The translations under genes and the position numbers were made by a program. Source: Gemmatimonadota bacterium (lineage in GTDB: Bacteria > Latescibacterota > UBA2968 > UBA8231). Taken from it: DNA of 59,878 bases. Numbering within the stretch: the first letter of the stretch is position 1; each line of letters begins with the position of its first letter. Under the pieces are notes generated by a model. It was not told the origin of the DNA, did no database searches, and was given only the letters and a program-made list of their open reading frames with translations. The DNA is taken from assembly GCA_009841115.1 (NCBI GenBank), contig VXML01000053.1, positions 55,855 through 115,732 on the forward strand, read 5' to 3'. This document shows positions 25,769 through 33,231 of the stretch, piece after piece.

Positions 25769-26719
25769 TCAAAAGCCGCAGCGCTTACAGGCGCGGAAGA
25801 AAGGCTCGGCCATGGCGTAGGCCCCGCGAAAGACCATGTCGCTGGTGAGGGGATGCACGCAGATCAGGCGCGCGCCGTTGTCGATGGCTTCGACCATGCC
25901 GTCTTCGATGTCTTGGGGATCTTCCATTGCGCCGTGACCGACGACGCGGCCAGTGTGGATGCCGCGCTCGGCCGCGGTGCGGAAGAGGGCGTTGACCGCG
26001 TCGTTGACTTCTGGGAGGTCTCCCTCGCGCAAGATGGCGTCGAAGGGGCCGACAAAGCCACAGGCCTTGTTGCGCCCTTGGGCGGCCATCAGGTCGAGGA
26101 CGCGGTCGCGGATCTCGATGTCGATGATGTATTCCTTGGTCTCGAACTGGATCCAGCCTTGGGTCTCGGTCTCAGTGCCGCGCAATTCGTCGGGCGTGAA
26201 CATCATGGTCCGCTCGCCGTCGCGCACCGGATATCCGCCGCGGTCGTCTGGGGTGGCTTGGCCGGGGACGGGGAAGTTGATGGCGCGGAAGTAGCGCTCG
26301 GCTTCCTCGTAGGTGGTGCCATAGGGACGCATCGTCGCTCGCGCCCCGAGCTGGAAGGCGTCGCCGTGTTCGGAGCGGGCCTCGCGGGCTAGGCGCTGGA
26401 CCGGCAGGATGCCGTAGCGCGCGAGGACGGCGTTTTGCTCGCGGCCGTACCAGCCTTCCCACTGGCTGTGCTCGGCGTCGTTGACGATCCACGACCAGCC
26501 GGCTTTGGCCCAGGCGTGGACCTCGGCGTCGCGCAGCTTGTGCCAAGGCACGTCGTTAAAGCCGCCCAACAGGGGCGGAGTTTTGGCGACCGACTCGCAC
26601 TGGTCGAGGGTTTCCTTGAGCGGGTTGCGGGCGGGATTGAGGGCATAATTGTAAGCGCGGCGGGCGAATTCCTCTGCTTTGAGGGGCCGGCTGCCGCCGA
26701 TGGCTGCGATGGCGTCCAC
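25769..26719 (-). CDS. HpcH/HpaI aldolase-like protein
   Basis: The 316 residues start at GTG 26719, with AAGGAGG eight bases upstream. The segment SWIVNDAEHS (Asp81, Glu83, His84) matches the D-x-EH motif of class II HpcH/HpaI aldolases, and CGFVGPFDAILREGD resembles their phosphate/metal loop; ICVHPLTSDM follows late. Such enzymes cleave 2-keto-3-deoxy sugar acids to pyruvate and an aldehyde. The protein is longer than typical members (about 260 residues), and the arginine base is not clear to me. It could act with the sugar-acid dehydratase encoded earlier, but the two are far apart. Confidence 0.65.
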   Translation of the reverse strand: MDAIAAIGGSRPLKAEEFARRAYNYALNPARNPLKETLDQCESVAKTPPLLGGFNDVPWHKLRDAEVHAWAKAGWSWIVNDAEHSQWEGWYGREQNAVLARYGILPVQRLAREARSEHGDAFQLGARATMRPYGTTYEEAERYFRAINFPVPGQATPDDRGGYPVRDGERTMMFTPDELRGTETETQGWIQFETKEYIIDIEIRDRVLDLMAAQGRNKACGFVGPFDAILREGDLPEVNDAVNALFRTAAERGIHTGRVVGHGAMEDPQDIEDGMVEAIDNGARLICVHPLTSDMVFRGAYAMAEPFFRACKRCGF

Positions 26720-26769
26720 TTAGGTGCCTCCTTGTTTTTCGTTTGGCGTTATAGTCGCGTTAATAAATA

Positions 26770-26842
26770 TAAAGAGCTGCAATGTCCGTTGTGGGAATTG
26801 CGAATTGAATGGAGCAGTTTAAAGAGCTGCAATGTCCGTTGT
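26770..26842. repeat. Pair of 23-bp direct repeats, 50-bp period
   Basis: TAAAGAGCTGCAATGTCCGT (and three more bases, TGT) occurs at 26770-26792 and again at 26820-26842, with a 27-bp unrelated spacer. It fills the gap between the aldolase-like gene and the 3' end of the MgtE gene. Two copies only; a local duplication or regulator site pair is possible. Confidence 0.85.
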
Positions 26843-26844
26843 TT

Positions 26845-28158
26845 CTAGCCCGTCGGGAGCATACTGGACAACAGCGTCGCTAGGCCTAAAAACGAAAGGA
26901 AGCCCACGATGTCGGTCACGGTCGTGAGAATGATTGAGGACGCTGTCGCGGGGTCGTGGCCCAGCTTGACCAGCACAACCGGGATGGCTGCGCCGGCTAT
27001 GGACGCCAGCATCATGGACGCCAGCATGGCGAACAGCATGACGAGGGCCAGCCCGAAGCTCTGGCTCCAGATGAAGACGCCGATCGCGGTTACCACGGCA
27101 ATAGCTAGCCCGTTGCAAAAGCCGATTGCTAGCTCTTTGCCAAGGACGCGGGCCGCGTGCGAGGTGCGGATTTCGCGCAGTGCGAGTCCTCGCATGGTTA
27201 CGGCGAGGGCCTGCGCGCCGGTGTTGCCCGACTGGCCCGCGACTACGGGTAGTAGGACTGCGAGTGCGGTAAACTTGGCAATGGTGTCCTCGAAGAGGCC
27301 GACGACCGCAGCCGCGAGAAAGGCGGTTAAGAGGTTGATGTTGAGCCAAGGTAGCCGGCTGCGAATGCCCACCCACGGCTTGGACAGGGCGCGCTCTTCT
27401 GCGGATACACCGACCATCTCTTGGACATTGGCCGCTAGGTCCTGCTGTGCCGCGTTCACGAGGCCATCGTGGCGAATGACGCCTACTACTTGTCCGGCAA
27501 AATCGACCACCGGCAGGCTGGTGAGGTGATAGGTGTTGAGGAGTTCGACGACTTCGTCTCGCGGTGTCATGGGCTGCACTTGCACGACTGTGCCGTCGCG
27601 GAGGTCGCCGAGCAGCAACTCGGGATCGGCGGCGACTAGGTCCGGCAGCCGCACTGAACCCGCGTAGCGATCGTTTTCGTCGCGCAGTACGAGTGCCATG
27701 GCGCGGCGATTGCCGAGTTGGCGGATTCGCGCTAGCGCGGTGGCTACCGTGCAATCCACTGCAAAGGTGCTGACTTGGGCGTCCATCAGGGATCCGGCCG
27801 TGCCTGGGGGATAGGAGAGGATCTCCTGGATTTCCCGCCCGCGCTCCGCGCCCGCCAACGCGAAGATCCGCGCCCGCGCTGACTCGTCGAGATGTGCAAC
27901 TAGCCTTGCCGTAATGGCTGGGTCTAGGTGGGTGAGAAGGCGACTCAAGGCCGCGTCGTCCAAGTGCGTTAAAATGTGTGCGCCGCGCTCCAACTCCATC
28001 CGCTGCAAGACGGTTGCAGCGACTGCGTCGTCCACGCCTTGCAACACGCCGACGGCTTCTGCCATCTCGGCGTCGTTTAACTGGCGCGCCACTTCCTCGG
28101 GATGGAGTTCGATGAATCGCCGGATGAGCACTTGGTGCGGAGTTGGCTGTTTCATCAC
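26845..28158 (-). CDS. mgtE: MgtE-type magnesium channel/transporter
   Basis: The 437 residues have the MgtE layout: N-terminal helical superhelix domain (about 10-120), a CBS pair (about 130-255; LMDAQVSTFAVDC, LTSLPVVDFAGQVVGVI), the plug-type linker, then five membrane helices. The pore contains LPVVAGQSGNTGAQAL and the late DPATASSIILTTVTDIVGF, the diagnostic MgtE segments, with the Asp ion-binding position. It moves Mg2+ down its gradient under CBS/N-domain gating. Its start overlaps the upstream gene in ATGA, so it is translationally coupled to a channel-less MgtE-like protein. Confidence 0.93.
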   Translation of the reverse strand: MMKQPTPHQVLIRRFIELHPEEVARQLNDAEMAEAVGVLQGVDDAVAATVLQRMELERGAHILTHLDDAALSRLLTHLDPAITARLVAHLDESARARIFALAGAERGREIQEILSYPPGTAGSLMDAQVSTFAVDCTVATALARIRQLGNRRAMALVLRDENDRYAGSVRLPDLVAADPELLLGDLRDGTVVQVQPMTPRDEVVELLNTYHLTSLPVVDFAGQVVGVIRHDGLVNAAQQDLAANVQEMVGVSAEERALSKPWVGIRSRLPWLNINLLTAFLAAAVVGLFEDTIAKFTALAVLLPVVAGQSGNTGAQALAVTMRGLALREIRTSHAARVLGKELAIGFCNGLAIAVVTAIGVFIWSQSFGLALVMLFAMLASMMLASIAGAAIPVVLVKLGHDPATASSIILTTVTDIVGFLSFLGLATLLSSMLPTG

Positions 28159-28997
28159 GACTCTCGCTTGCCCGGGCTACCGGCGATCCCAGAGGCCGGC
28201 CATTGAAATATGCCGCGCAAGCCGAGGCCAAATAGTTCGCCGAGGGCCGAGGCCGTTTGCAGGCCGCTATCTGCCAAGGTGTCACCAGCTCGTCGTCGCT
28301 CCAAAGCCCGCACGGTTTCGTAGCGGAGGACACCGATGAACTGGCCCGCTGTGTCCACCACAGGTAGCGCGTGGACGCTGCCCCACGCTGGGTGTTCCAC
28401 CACGGTTTGCCAAGTGGCGCTGGCGGCAATGGATGCGACGCGGCGCGTGCAGACGGACGCGAGCGAGGCATTGGGCCGCGCGCCCATTAGTTCCCGCATA
28501 TTGACGACGCCGACGAGCCGCTGATCGTCGGCTACTACGTAGAGATAGTAGAGGGCGTGCGCGGGATTGCGCTGGAGCCGTGCGAGTACTTGATGCACAG
28601 GCTCCTGCTCGGATGCGGTGAGCACATGCGGGTCCATGAGTGCTCCGGCCGTATCTTCGGCGTAGATGAGCAAGTTTGCAATCACTGCTTGGCGGCGCTC
28701 GGGAAAACACTCGACGACTGCGGCTTGGCGCTCGTTCGGGGTCGTGCGCAAGATGGCCGCGGCAATATCCGGGCGTACGACAATGAGTATGGCGGCAGCA
28801 TCTTCGGCGGCTAGCTGTTCTAGGGCGAGGGCCGCAGAAAGCGACGGCAGGTAGTGCAAGAGGCTTGCCGCAGCCGCTGGCGCGAGGTCGCCGAGTACTA
28901 GCGCTGCTTCACGGTGCGACATGGCTGCTAGGGCGGACGCGACTTCAGCCGGATGATCGGTTGCAAATTGCGCGAGGAGCTGTCGTTCAAGATTCAC
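28155..28997 (-). CDS. MgtE N-domain plus CBS protein lacking the membrane channel
   Basis: The 280 residues repeat the cytoplasmic half of MgtE: helical N domain (LAQFATDHPAEVASALAAMS, LLHYLPSLSAALALEQL), two CBS motifs (AGALMDPHVLTASEQEPVHQ, HALPVVDTAGQFIGVLRYE) and a C-terminal tail ending in a proline- and glycine-rich stretch, with no membrane helices. It is coupled upstream of the full mgtE by ATGA, and its own start overlaps the MscS gene by 11 bp. It could assemble with the neighbouring channel as a regulatory subunit. MgtE itself is a homodimer, so this is inference from synteny. Confidence 0.85.
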   Translation of the reverse strand: MNLERQLLAQFATDHPAEVASALAAMSHREAALVLGDLAPAAAASLLHYLPSLSAALALEQLAAEDAAAILIVVRPDIAAAILRTTPNERQAAVVECFPERRQAVIANLLIYAEDTAGALMDPHVLTASEQEPVHQVLARLQRNPAHALYYLYVVADDQRLVGVVNMRELMGARPNASLASVCTRRVASIAASATWQTVVEHPAWGSVHALPVVDTAGQFIGVLRYETVRALERRRAGDTLADSGLQTASALGELFGLGLRGIFQWPASGIAGSPGKRES

Positions 28998-29823
28998 CGG
29001 ACTCTCCCTTGCTTACGCGGAGGCAGCGCTCCTCGAAGAATTGCTGACCGGGGATGCCCAACTCACCCTCGGCGTGCTCGACAAAAACGGTGGTGGTAGT
29101 CGTCCGCACGATGCGCCCGTTGTCGTCGCCGAGGCGAATCCGCTGTCCTACGTCATAGGACTTGTTGACGTAGTGCATGGCGAGAATGTTGGCGATAATG
29201 CTGCGGGCGCCCAGCCCAAATGCAAAGGCCGCGCCAGCGAGGAGTGCGGCGAGCACGATCAAGAAGATGTTCGTCAACAGCGATACATCTACGCCGAGTT
29301 GCTTGATCGCCACGAGAATGGCCGCGCCGACGATGATCCCCCGGACGAGGCGAGCCAACTGCTGACCTTGATGCGGCAGCAAGCGAAAGGCCGTGCTCAT
29401 TGCCGCATTGCTGACGAGGCGACCTCCGACGACACCGACGAATAAGACTGCGACCGCGGCGATGACCTTGGGCAGGTAGTGTGCTAGAGCGGCCAGATAA
29501 GTGGTCAAAACCGGGAGGCCGACGACTTCGCTTGCCACTGTGATCGCGACCAATAAGACGAGCCAGTAGATGCTGCTCGAGACGATGCGCCCGAGTCCCT
29601 TGTCGGCCAAAACCTGCTGCCAAGCGGCTGCGGTCGTTCCCCCGGAAATCCGCTTGGAAAAACGCTCGACCACTCGGCGCACGAGCGCGCGGAGCGACCA
29701 TGCCACGAGCCACCCGACGAACAGGACGATTAGGGCGACGACCAACTTGGGCAGCAGGTGGAAAAAGCTCTCTTTAATGGAACCAAGGACGGCGAGTATC
29801 TCAGCGGATGGGCTGGGCTCCAT
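28987..29823 (-). CDS. MscS-family mechanosensitive channel
   Basis: The 278 residues have four or five membrane segments (LVVALIVLFVGWLVAWSL, VIAAVAVLFVGVVGGRLVS, GIIVGAAILVAIKQL, IFLIVLAALLAGAAFAFGLG) and the MscS-like pore/beta segment GARSIIANILA followed by VGQRIRLGDDNGRIVRTTTT. The short C-terminus lacks most of the alpha/beta cage, as in small MscS relatives. It would release solutes on osmotic downshift. It is the first gene of a three-gene operon with the two MgtE-like genes, a grouping that suggests coordinated ion homeostasis. Confidence 0.88.
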   Translation of the reverse strand: MEPSPSAEILAVLGSIKESFFHLLPKLVVALIVLFVGWLVAWSLRALVRRVVERFSKRISGGTTAAAWQQVLADKGLGRIVSSSIYWLVLLVAITVASEVVGLPVLTTYLAALAHYLPKVIAAVAVLFVGVVGGRLVSNAAMSTAFRLLPHQGQQLARLVRGIIVGAAILVAIKQLGVDVSLLTNIFLIVLAALLAGAAFAFGLGARSIIANILAMHYVNKSYDVGQRIRLGDDNGRIVRTTTTTVFVEHAEGELGIPGQQFFEERCLRVSKGESGES

Positions 29824-29833
29824 AAGACCTCTC

Positions 29834-29955
29834 CAGTTACTTTTTTTGTTTAATCACCATTAAGACGATGGCTAGCCAATAGAGGTTCTGCACGACGGCG
29901 AAATAATAGACGACCCCCATGAGGTGGTCAAACACCGCGCCTAGGGCGAAAACCA
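29834..29955 (-). repeat. 122-bp direct repeat, left copy (duplicated 3' end of the CDP-alcohol phosphatidyltransferase gene)
   Basis: This segment matches 32233-32354 at 121 of 122 bases (one G/C difference in GAGGTGGTCA versus GAGCTGGTCA). The two copies are in the same orientation and 2399 bp apart, bracketing the lipoprotein gene. Confidence 0.95.
29837..29955 (-). pseudogene. Orphan 3' fragment of a CDP-alcohol phosphatidyltransferase gene
   Basis: The last 39 codons (FALGAVFDHLMGVVYYFAVV, then QNLYWLAIVLMVIKQKK) are identical, but for one residue, to the C-terminus of the intact gene at 32236-32952. Upstream the frame runs into unrelated sequence up to an ATG at 30091. It is almost certainly non-functional. 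Confidence 0.85.
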
Positions 29956-30071
29956 CCCGGTACCACACCTGCACCAATCTCGTTTTCCCATATTGAGTTG
30001 TGATGCCTCTTGCGGGCAGACGAGGCGCATGACTGACGTATCGGTCCGGCGCTTTGGAATAATCCCCGTGG

Positions 30072-32099
30072 TTATCCGCCGCATCCCTCAAACTGGGAAA
30101 GGGTTAGCAGATAGACATTCCAGTTGCCTTCGCGGAACGACGAGAAAGCGAGGTGCTTTCCATCCGGCGACCACTCCGGCCCCCAGTCTCGGTCGGGGTG
30201 GCAGGTGAGGCGGACGAGGTTGTGTCCGTCGGCATCCACCACATATAGTTCCCAATCGCCATCGCGGAGGGACGGGAAGGTAATACGCTCGCCATCCGGC
30301 GACCAAGAGGGACCCCGGTCGTCAGCGTCGTGGTAGGTAAGGCGGGTGATGTTGTGCCCGTCGGCGTCCATCACGTACACATTAGAACTACCGTTGCGTT
30401 TAGACGAGAAGGCGATGCGGCGACCATCCGGCGACCAAGTTGGATCCTTGTCGTCGGCGTCGTGGTAGGTGAGGCGGGTGATGTTGTGCCCGTCGGCGTC
30501 CATCGTATATATCTCCCAATTGCCGTCGCGCAAGGACGTGAAGGTAATTCGTCGGCCATCTGGAGACCAAGAGGCGTGCCGGTCGTCGGCGTCGTGGTAG
30601 GTGAGGCGAGTTTTGTTTTGTCCGTCGGCGTCCATCGTATATATCTCATCGTTGCCGTTGCGTTTAGACGAAAAGGCGATGCGGTGGCCATCCGGCGACC
30701 AGGAAGACGGTTCCCAGTCGTCGGCGTCGTGGTGGGTGAGGCGGGTGATGTTGTGCCCGTCGGCGTCCATTACGTACACCTGCTTGTTGCCGTCGCGTTC
30801 AGACCAGAAGGCGATGCGCTGACTATCCGGCGACCAAGAAGCGACCACGTCTTCGGCTGGATGGTCCGTGAGTTGGGTGATGATCGCTGAGATATTGACT
30901 CGCAGGGGCACTTCACGGCGTTCGTCGCTCGTGGCGACCACCAAGACCGGGTTGACAGAAGAAAGAGACACCTGCGCTCGGTTGATCTGCACTTCTACGC
31001 TTAGGGCCTCGTCGGCTAGGATACCTTGGGTTTGGCTCAGGGTTATCCAGTCGGGGACGGATTCAATGGTGAAGTTGAGCAGGCCGCCGCCGATGTTTTT
31101 CAGCGACAGACGCAGGCTAGTCTTATCGCGGCCAAAGTCGAGCGTGGGAGGCAGTATGGAAAGGCGCGGCGGTTCCGCTGGCGGCGCGACCTCTATCGCG
31201 TAGGTCTGCACGAGCGAACCGTCCGCAGCGCTGCGCACCTCCACCGTGCCCGTGCCCGCACCGCAGGCCGCTAAGTAAATGCGTTGGCCAGACTGCTGGG
31301 TCTCTTCGTCGTTGGCCTCGGCCGGACACCAGCCATCCCGGCCCACTGTGTTGGCGAGCGCAAAGATGGGGTTGGAAGCGGCGGGATTGGCGACGATGAT
31401 CACCGGCGCGTCAGCATGGACGATGAAGGGGTGCCAAGCTCCGTCCAGCGCGAACGCTATGGTCGTCGGATCTGGCGTCAGCAGCGAAGGTGGCAGGCCG
31501 ATCCCTGGAGGCAGCAACGGGTGCGCTGGATCGCTGAGATACAGCCACACGAGATACGCATCGTAGAACGTGACCGCGCCGTCTGCGTCAAGGTCGCCTA
31601 GCAGGATGTCGCCGGTGTCGAGCACGTCGGCCGCGTCGTCGAGGGCATACAGGGCAATCCGTATAAGATCTTGCTGGTCAACCACGCCGTTGCCATCGAC
31701 ATCCCCTAGTATCCCTGCGCCCGTCAATTTCTTCGCACTTGGGGGTTGTGTCGCCTCGTGCATCGTTATGAAGCCCATGTCGCTAGGTTCAAACGAGGGG
31801 ATTATATGCGTGGCCAGCCCTTGGCCATAGACGGATAAAGCATAGGCTCGGCCCGGCTGGTAGGCTAATGCGAAGTAGCCGTTGGCATCCGTCTGCACGG
31901 TCTGGCTCGGCCCCTGACGGAGGTTGGCTAAGTCGAAGAGGACCACCTGCGCCGAGGCGACGGGGCGTTGGTCAACGGTTGTGACGCGCCCGCGGGCTAT
32001 GGCTTGTGGCTGGTCGGTGCTCACCGGGCTAGGGTCTTCACAGGCTGCGAGTAGAGCCGCTAAGGATAGGGATAGCCGGTTGAGCGCTTTCATCTGCAA
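30072..32099 (-). CDS. Lipoprotein with dockerin-like, BACON-like and TolB/PD40 beta-propeller domains
   Basis: The 675 residues begin with a lipoprotein signal (LSLSLAALLAAC, Cys20 as lipidation site). Residues about 35-110 are a carboxypeptidase-regulatory-like fold (GRVTTVDQRPVASAQVVLFD). Residues 132-188 hold two calcium-loop dockerin repeats (GDVDGNGVVDQQDLIRIALY and GDLDADGAVTFYDAYLVWLY). Residues about 312-403 are BACON-like (LSILPPTLDFG). Six 42-44-residue PD40 blades follow (SWSPDGRRIAFSSKRNG, YTMDADGHNITRLTYHD) with high DNA identity. It is probably anchored in the outer membrane and binds glycan or protein partners. It lies between two direct repeats, so it may have been inserted as a unit. 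Confidence 0.88.
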   Translation of the reverse strand: MQMKALNRLSLSLAALLAACEDPSPVSTDQPQAIARGRVTTVDQRPVASAQVVLFDLANLRQGPSQTVQTDANGYFALAYQPGRAYALSVYGQGLATHIIPSFEPSDMGFITMHEATQPPSAKKLTGAGILGDVDGNGVVDQQDLIRIALYALDDAADVLDTGDILLGDLDADGAVTFYDAYLVWLYLSDPAHPLLPPGIGLPPSLLTPDPTTIAFALDGAWHPFIVHADAPVIIVANPAASNPIFALANTVGRDGWCPAEANDEETQQSGQRIYLAACGAGTGTVEVRSAADGSLVQTYAIEVAPPAEPPRLSILPPTLDFGRDKTSLRLSLKNIGGGLLNFTIESVPDWITLSQTQGILADEALSVEVQINRAQVSLSSVNPVLVVATSDERREVPLRVNISAIITQLTDHPAEDVVASWSPDSQRIAFWSERDGNKQVYVMDADGHNITRLTHHDADDWEPSSWSPDGHRIAFSSKRNGNDEIYTMDADGQNKTRLTYHDADDRHASWSPDGRRITFTSLRDGNWEIYTMDADGHNITRLTYHDADDKDPTWSPDGRRIAFSSKRNGSSNVYVMDADGHNITRLTYHDADDRGPSWSPDGERITFPSLRDGDWELYVVDADGHNLVRLTCHPDRDWGPEWSPDGKHLAFSSFREGNWNVYLLTLSQFEGCGG

Positions 32100-32232
32100 A
32101 CCCTTCCTTTCTGAAGGTAGGAGCCGGATCGCCAGAGGGGTGGTCTCCCCCTGTAAAAAAATAGCCGCACTCGATCTCCGGTCACAAATTGTGATCCTAT
32201 TATTCTCTCAGCTCTGCACCTGACGTCTTATT

Positions 32233-32354
32233 CAGTTACTTTTTTTGTTTAATCACCATTAAGACGATGGCTAGCCAATAGAGGTTCTGCACGACGGCGA
32301 AATAATAGACGACCCCCATGAGCTGGTCAAACACCGCGCCTAGGGCGAAAACCA
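32233..32354 (-). repeat. 122-bp direct repeat, right copy (3' end of the intact gene)
   Basis: This is the same sequence as 29834-29955, with one mismatch. It covers the last 39 codons and stop of the intact phosphatidyltransferase gene plus 3 bp beyond the stop codon. Its position at a gene's 3' end is where integrating elements often target. Confidence 0.95.
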
Positions 32355-32952
32355 TCAAATAGACGTCGATGCCGCTGCGCAGATAGTTGCGCAATTTCAG
32401 CGGTGAAATGCGCATGAAGTTGGCCAAACGTCCGATCAGGCCACGGCTCGCGGATTCCGCTAGCTGCCCCTTGCCAAAGGCCGTGGCGTTCATCAGGGTG
32501 GCGATGTGGGTCATGGCTAGCGCAGCGAAGACGACAAAGGAGTAGAGATAGGCGTGAGGGTCGCCGCTTTGGCGCTCCAATGCGTGTCCCAATGCAAGGC
32601 AGAGTGCCAGTTCGGCGATGCGGTCGAGCAGGCCGTCGAGCCAAGCGCCAAATGGCGAGCTGAGGCCGCGCAAACGGGCGAGTTCGCCGTCGCAGCAATC
32701 GAGCGTAAAGGATAGTTGGATGAGGAGGCTAGCTCCGATGAGGGCCATGCGCTCGCCCGTGGAGAGGAGGTACACACCGGGCAGGATGACGAGAAAGGAA
32801 AGGACCGTTACTTGGTTGGGGCTGAGAGGGGTGCGGACCAACAGGCGGGTGAGCAGGGTGGAGAGGCGGCGGTTGAACAGGACTTCGACTAGCCCCATGA
32901 CCTCGGGTTTGCTGGCCTTGAAGTCCGCGGCCGTGTACGGGGATTTGCGCAC
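32236..32952 (-). CDS. CDP-alcohol phosphatidyltransferase family membrane protein
   Basis: The 238 residues contain the full catalytic motif D-G-x2-A-R-x8-G-x3-D-x3-D: DGELARLRGL...GAWLDGLLD, with Asp85, Asp88, Asp106 and Asp110 as metal ligands and catalytic base. Six membrane helices are evident (VTVLSFLVILPGVYLLS, MALIGASLLIQLSFTL, VVYYFAVVQNLYWLAIVLMV). Such enzymes transfer a phosphatidyl or CDP-derived group to an alcohol, as in phospholipid or phospho-inositol synthesis. The alcohol is not identifiable. The 3' end is duplicated 2.4 kb away. Confidence 0.93.
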   Translation of the reverse strand: MRKSPYTAADFKASKPEVMGLVEVLFNRRLSTLLTRLLVRTPLSPNQVTVLSFLVILPGVYLLSTGERMALIGASLLIQLSFTLDCCDGELARLRGLSSPFGAWLDGLLDRIAELALCLALGHALERQSGDPHAYLYSFVVFAALAMTHIATLMNATAFGKGQLAESASRGLIGRLANFMRISPLKLRNYLRSGIDVYLMVFALGAVFDQLMGVVYYFAVVQNLYWLAIVLMVIKQKK

Positions 32953-33096
32953 AGGTGCTCCTATAGGGTCTGATTTTTTGGCCCAAAGATAGCCGCACGC
33001 GACCTTCAGTCAACCGGCGATCCCATTGCCCGCGATGGGTCCTATTTTTACCTTTTTCGACTTATAATTCGAAGTTACCCCCAGTTATTGAGGTCT

Positions 33097-33231
33097 ATGC
33101 AATACGAGATCAAGCGTCATTGGTCGGAGTTCTACAATCACTTCCACACCATCGTTCCCTCACCTTTTGCCACCGCTAGGGCCAGCGGCTATTTTGCGGC
33201 CATGCAAACGGAGGAATTGGCTTGGAGGTGA
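33097..33231 (+). CDS. 44-residue ORF, methyltransferase-like N-terminal remnant, coupled to the next gene
   Basis: An ATG at 33097 opens MQYEIKRHWSEFYNHFHTIV, a pattern resembling the start of some class I SAM methyltransferases. The ORF then becomes featureless and stops at TGA 33229-33231, overlapping the TTG start of the downstream membrane-protein gene. A TATAAT at 33063-33068 could be a -10 box. It is probably a truncated gene or a leader ORF for translational coupling. Confidence 0.35.
   Translation: MQYEIKRHWSEFYNHFHTIVPSPFATARASGYFAAMQTEELAWR

Noticed and set aside
26770..26842. CRISPR array
   Set aside because: Only two repeat copies with one spacer and no cas genes; more likely a local duplication.
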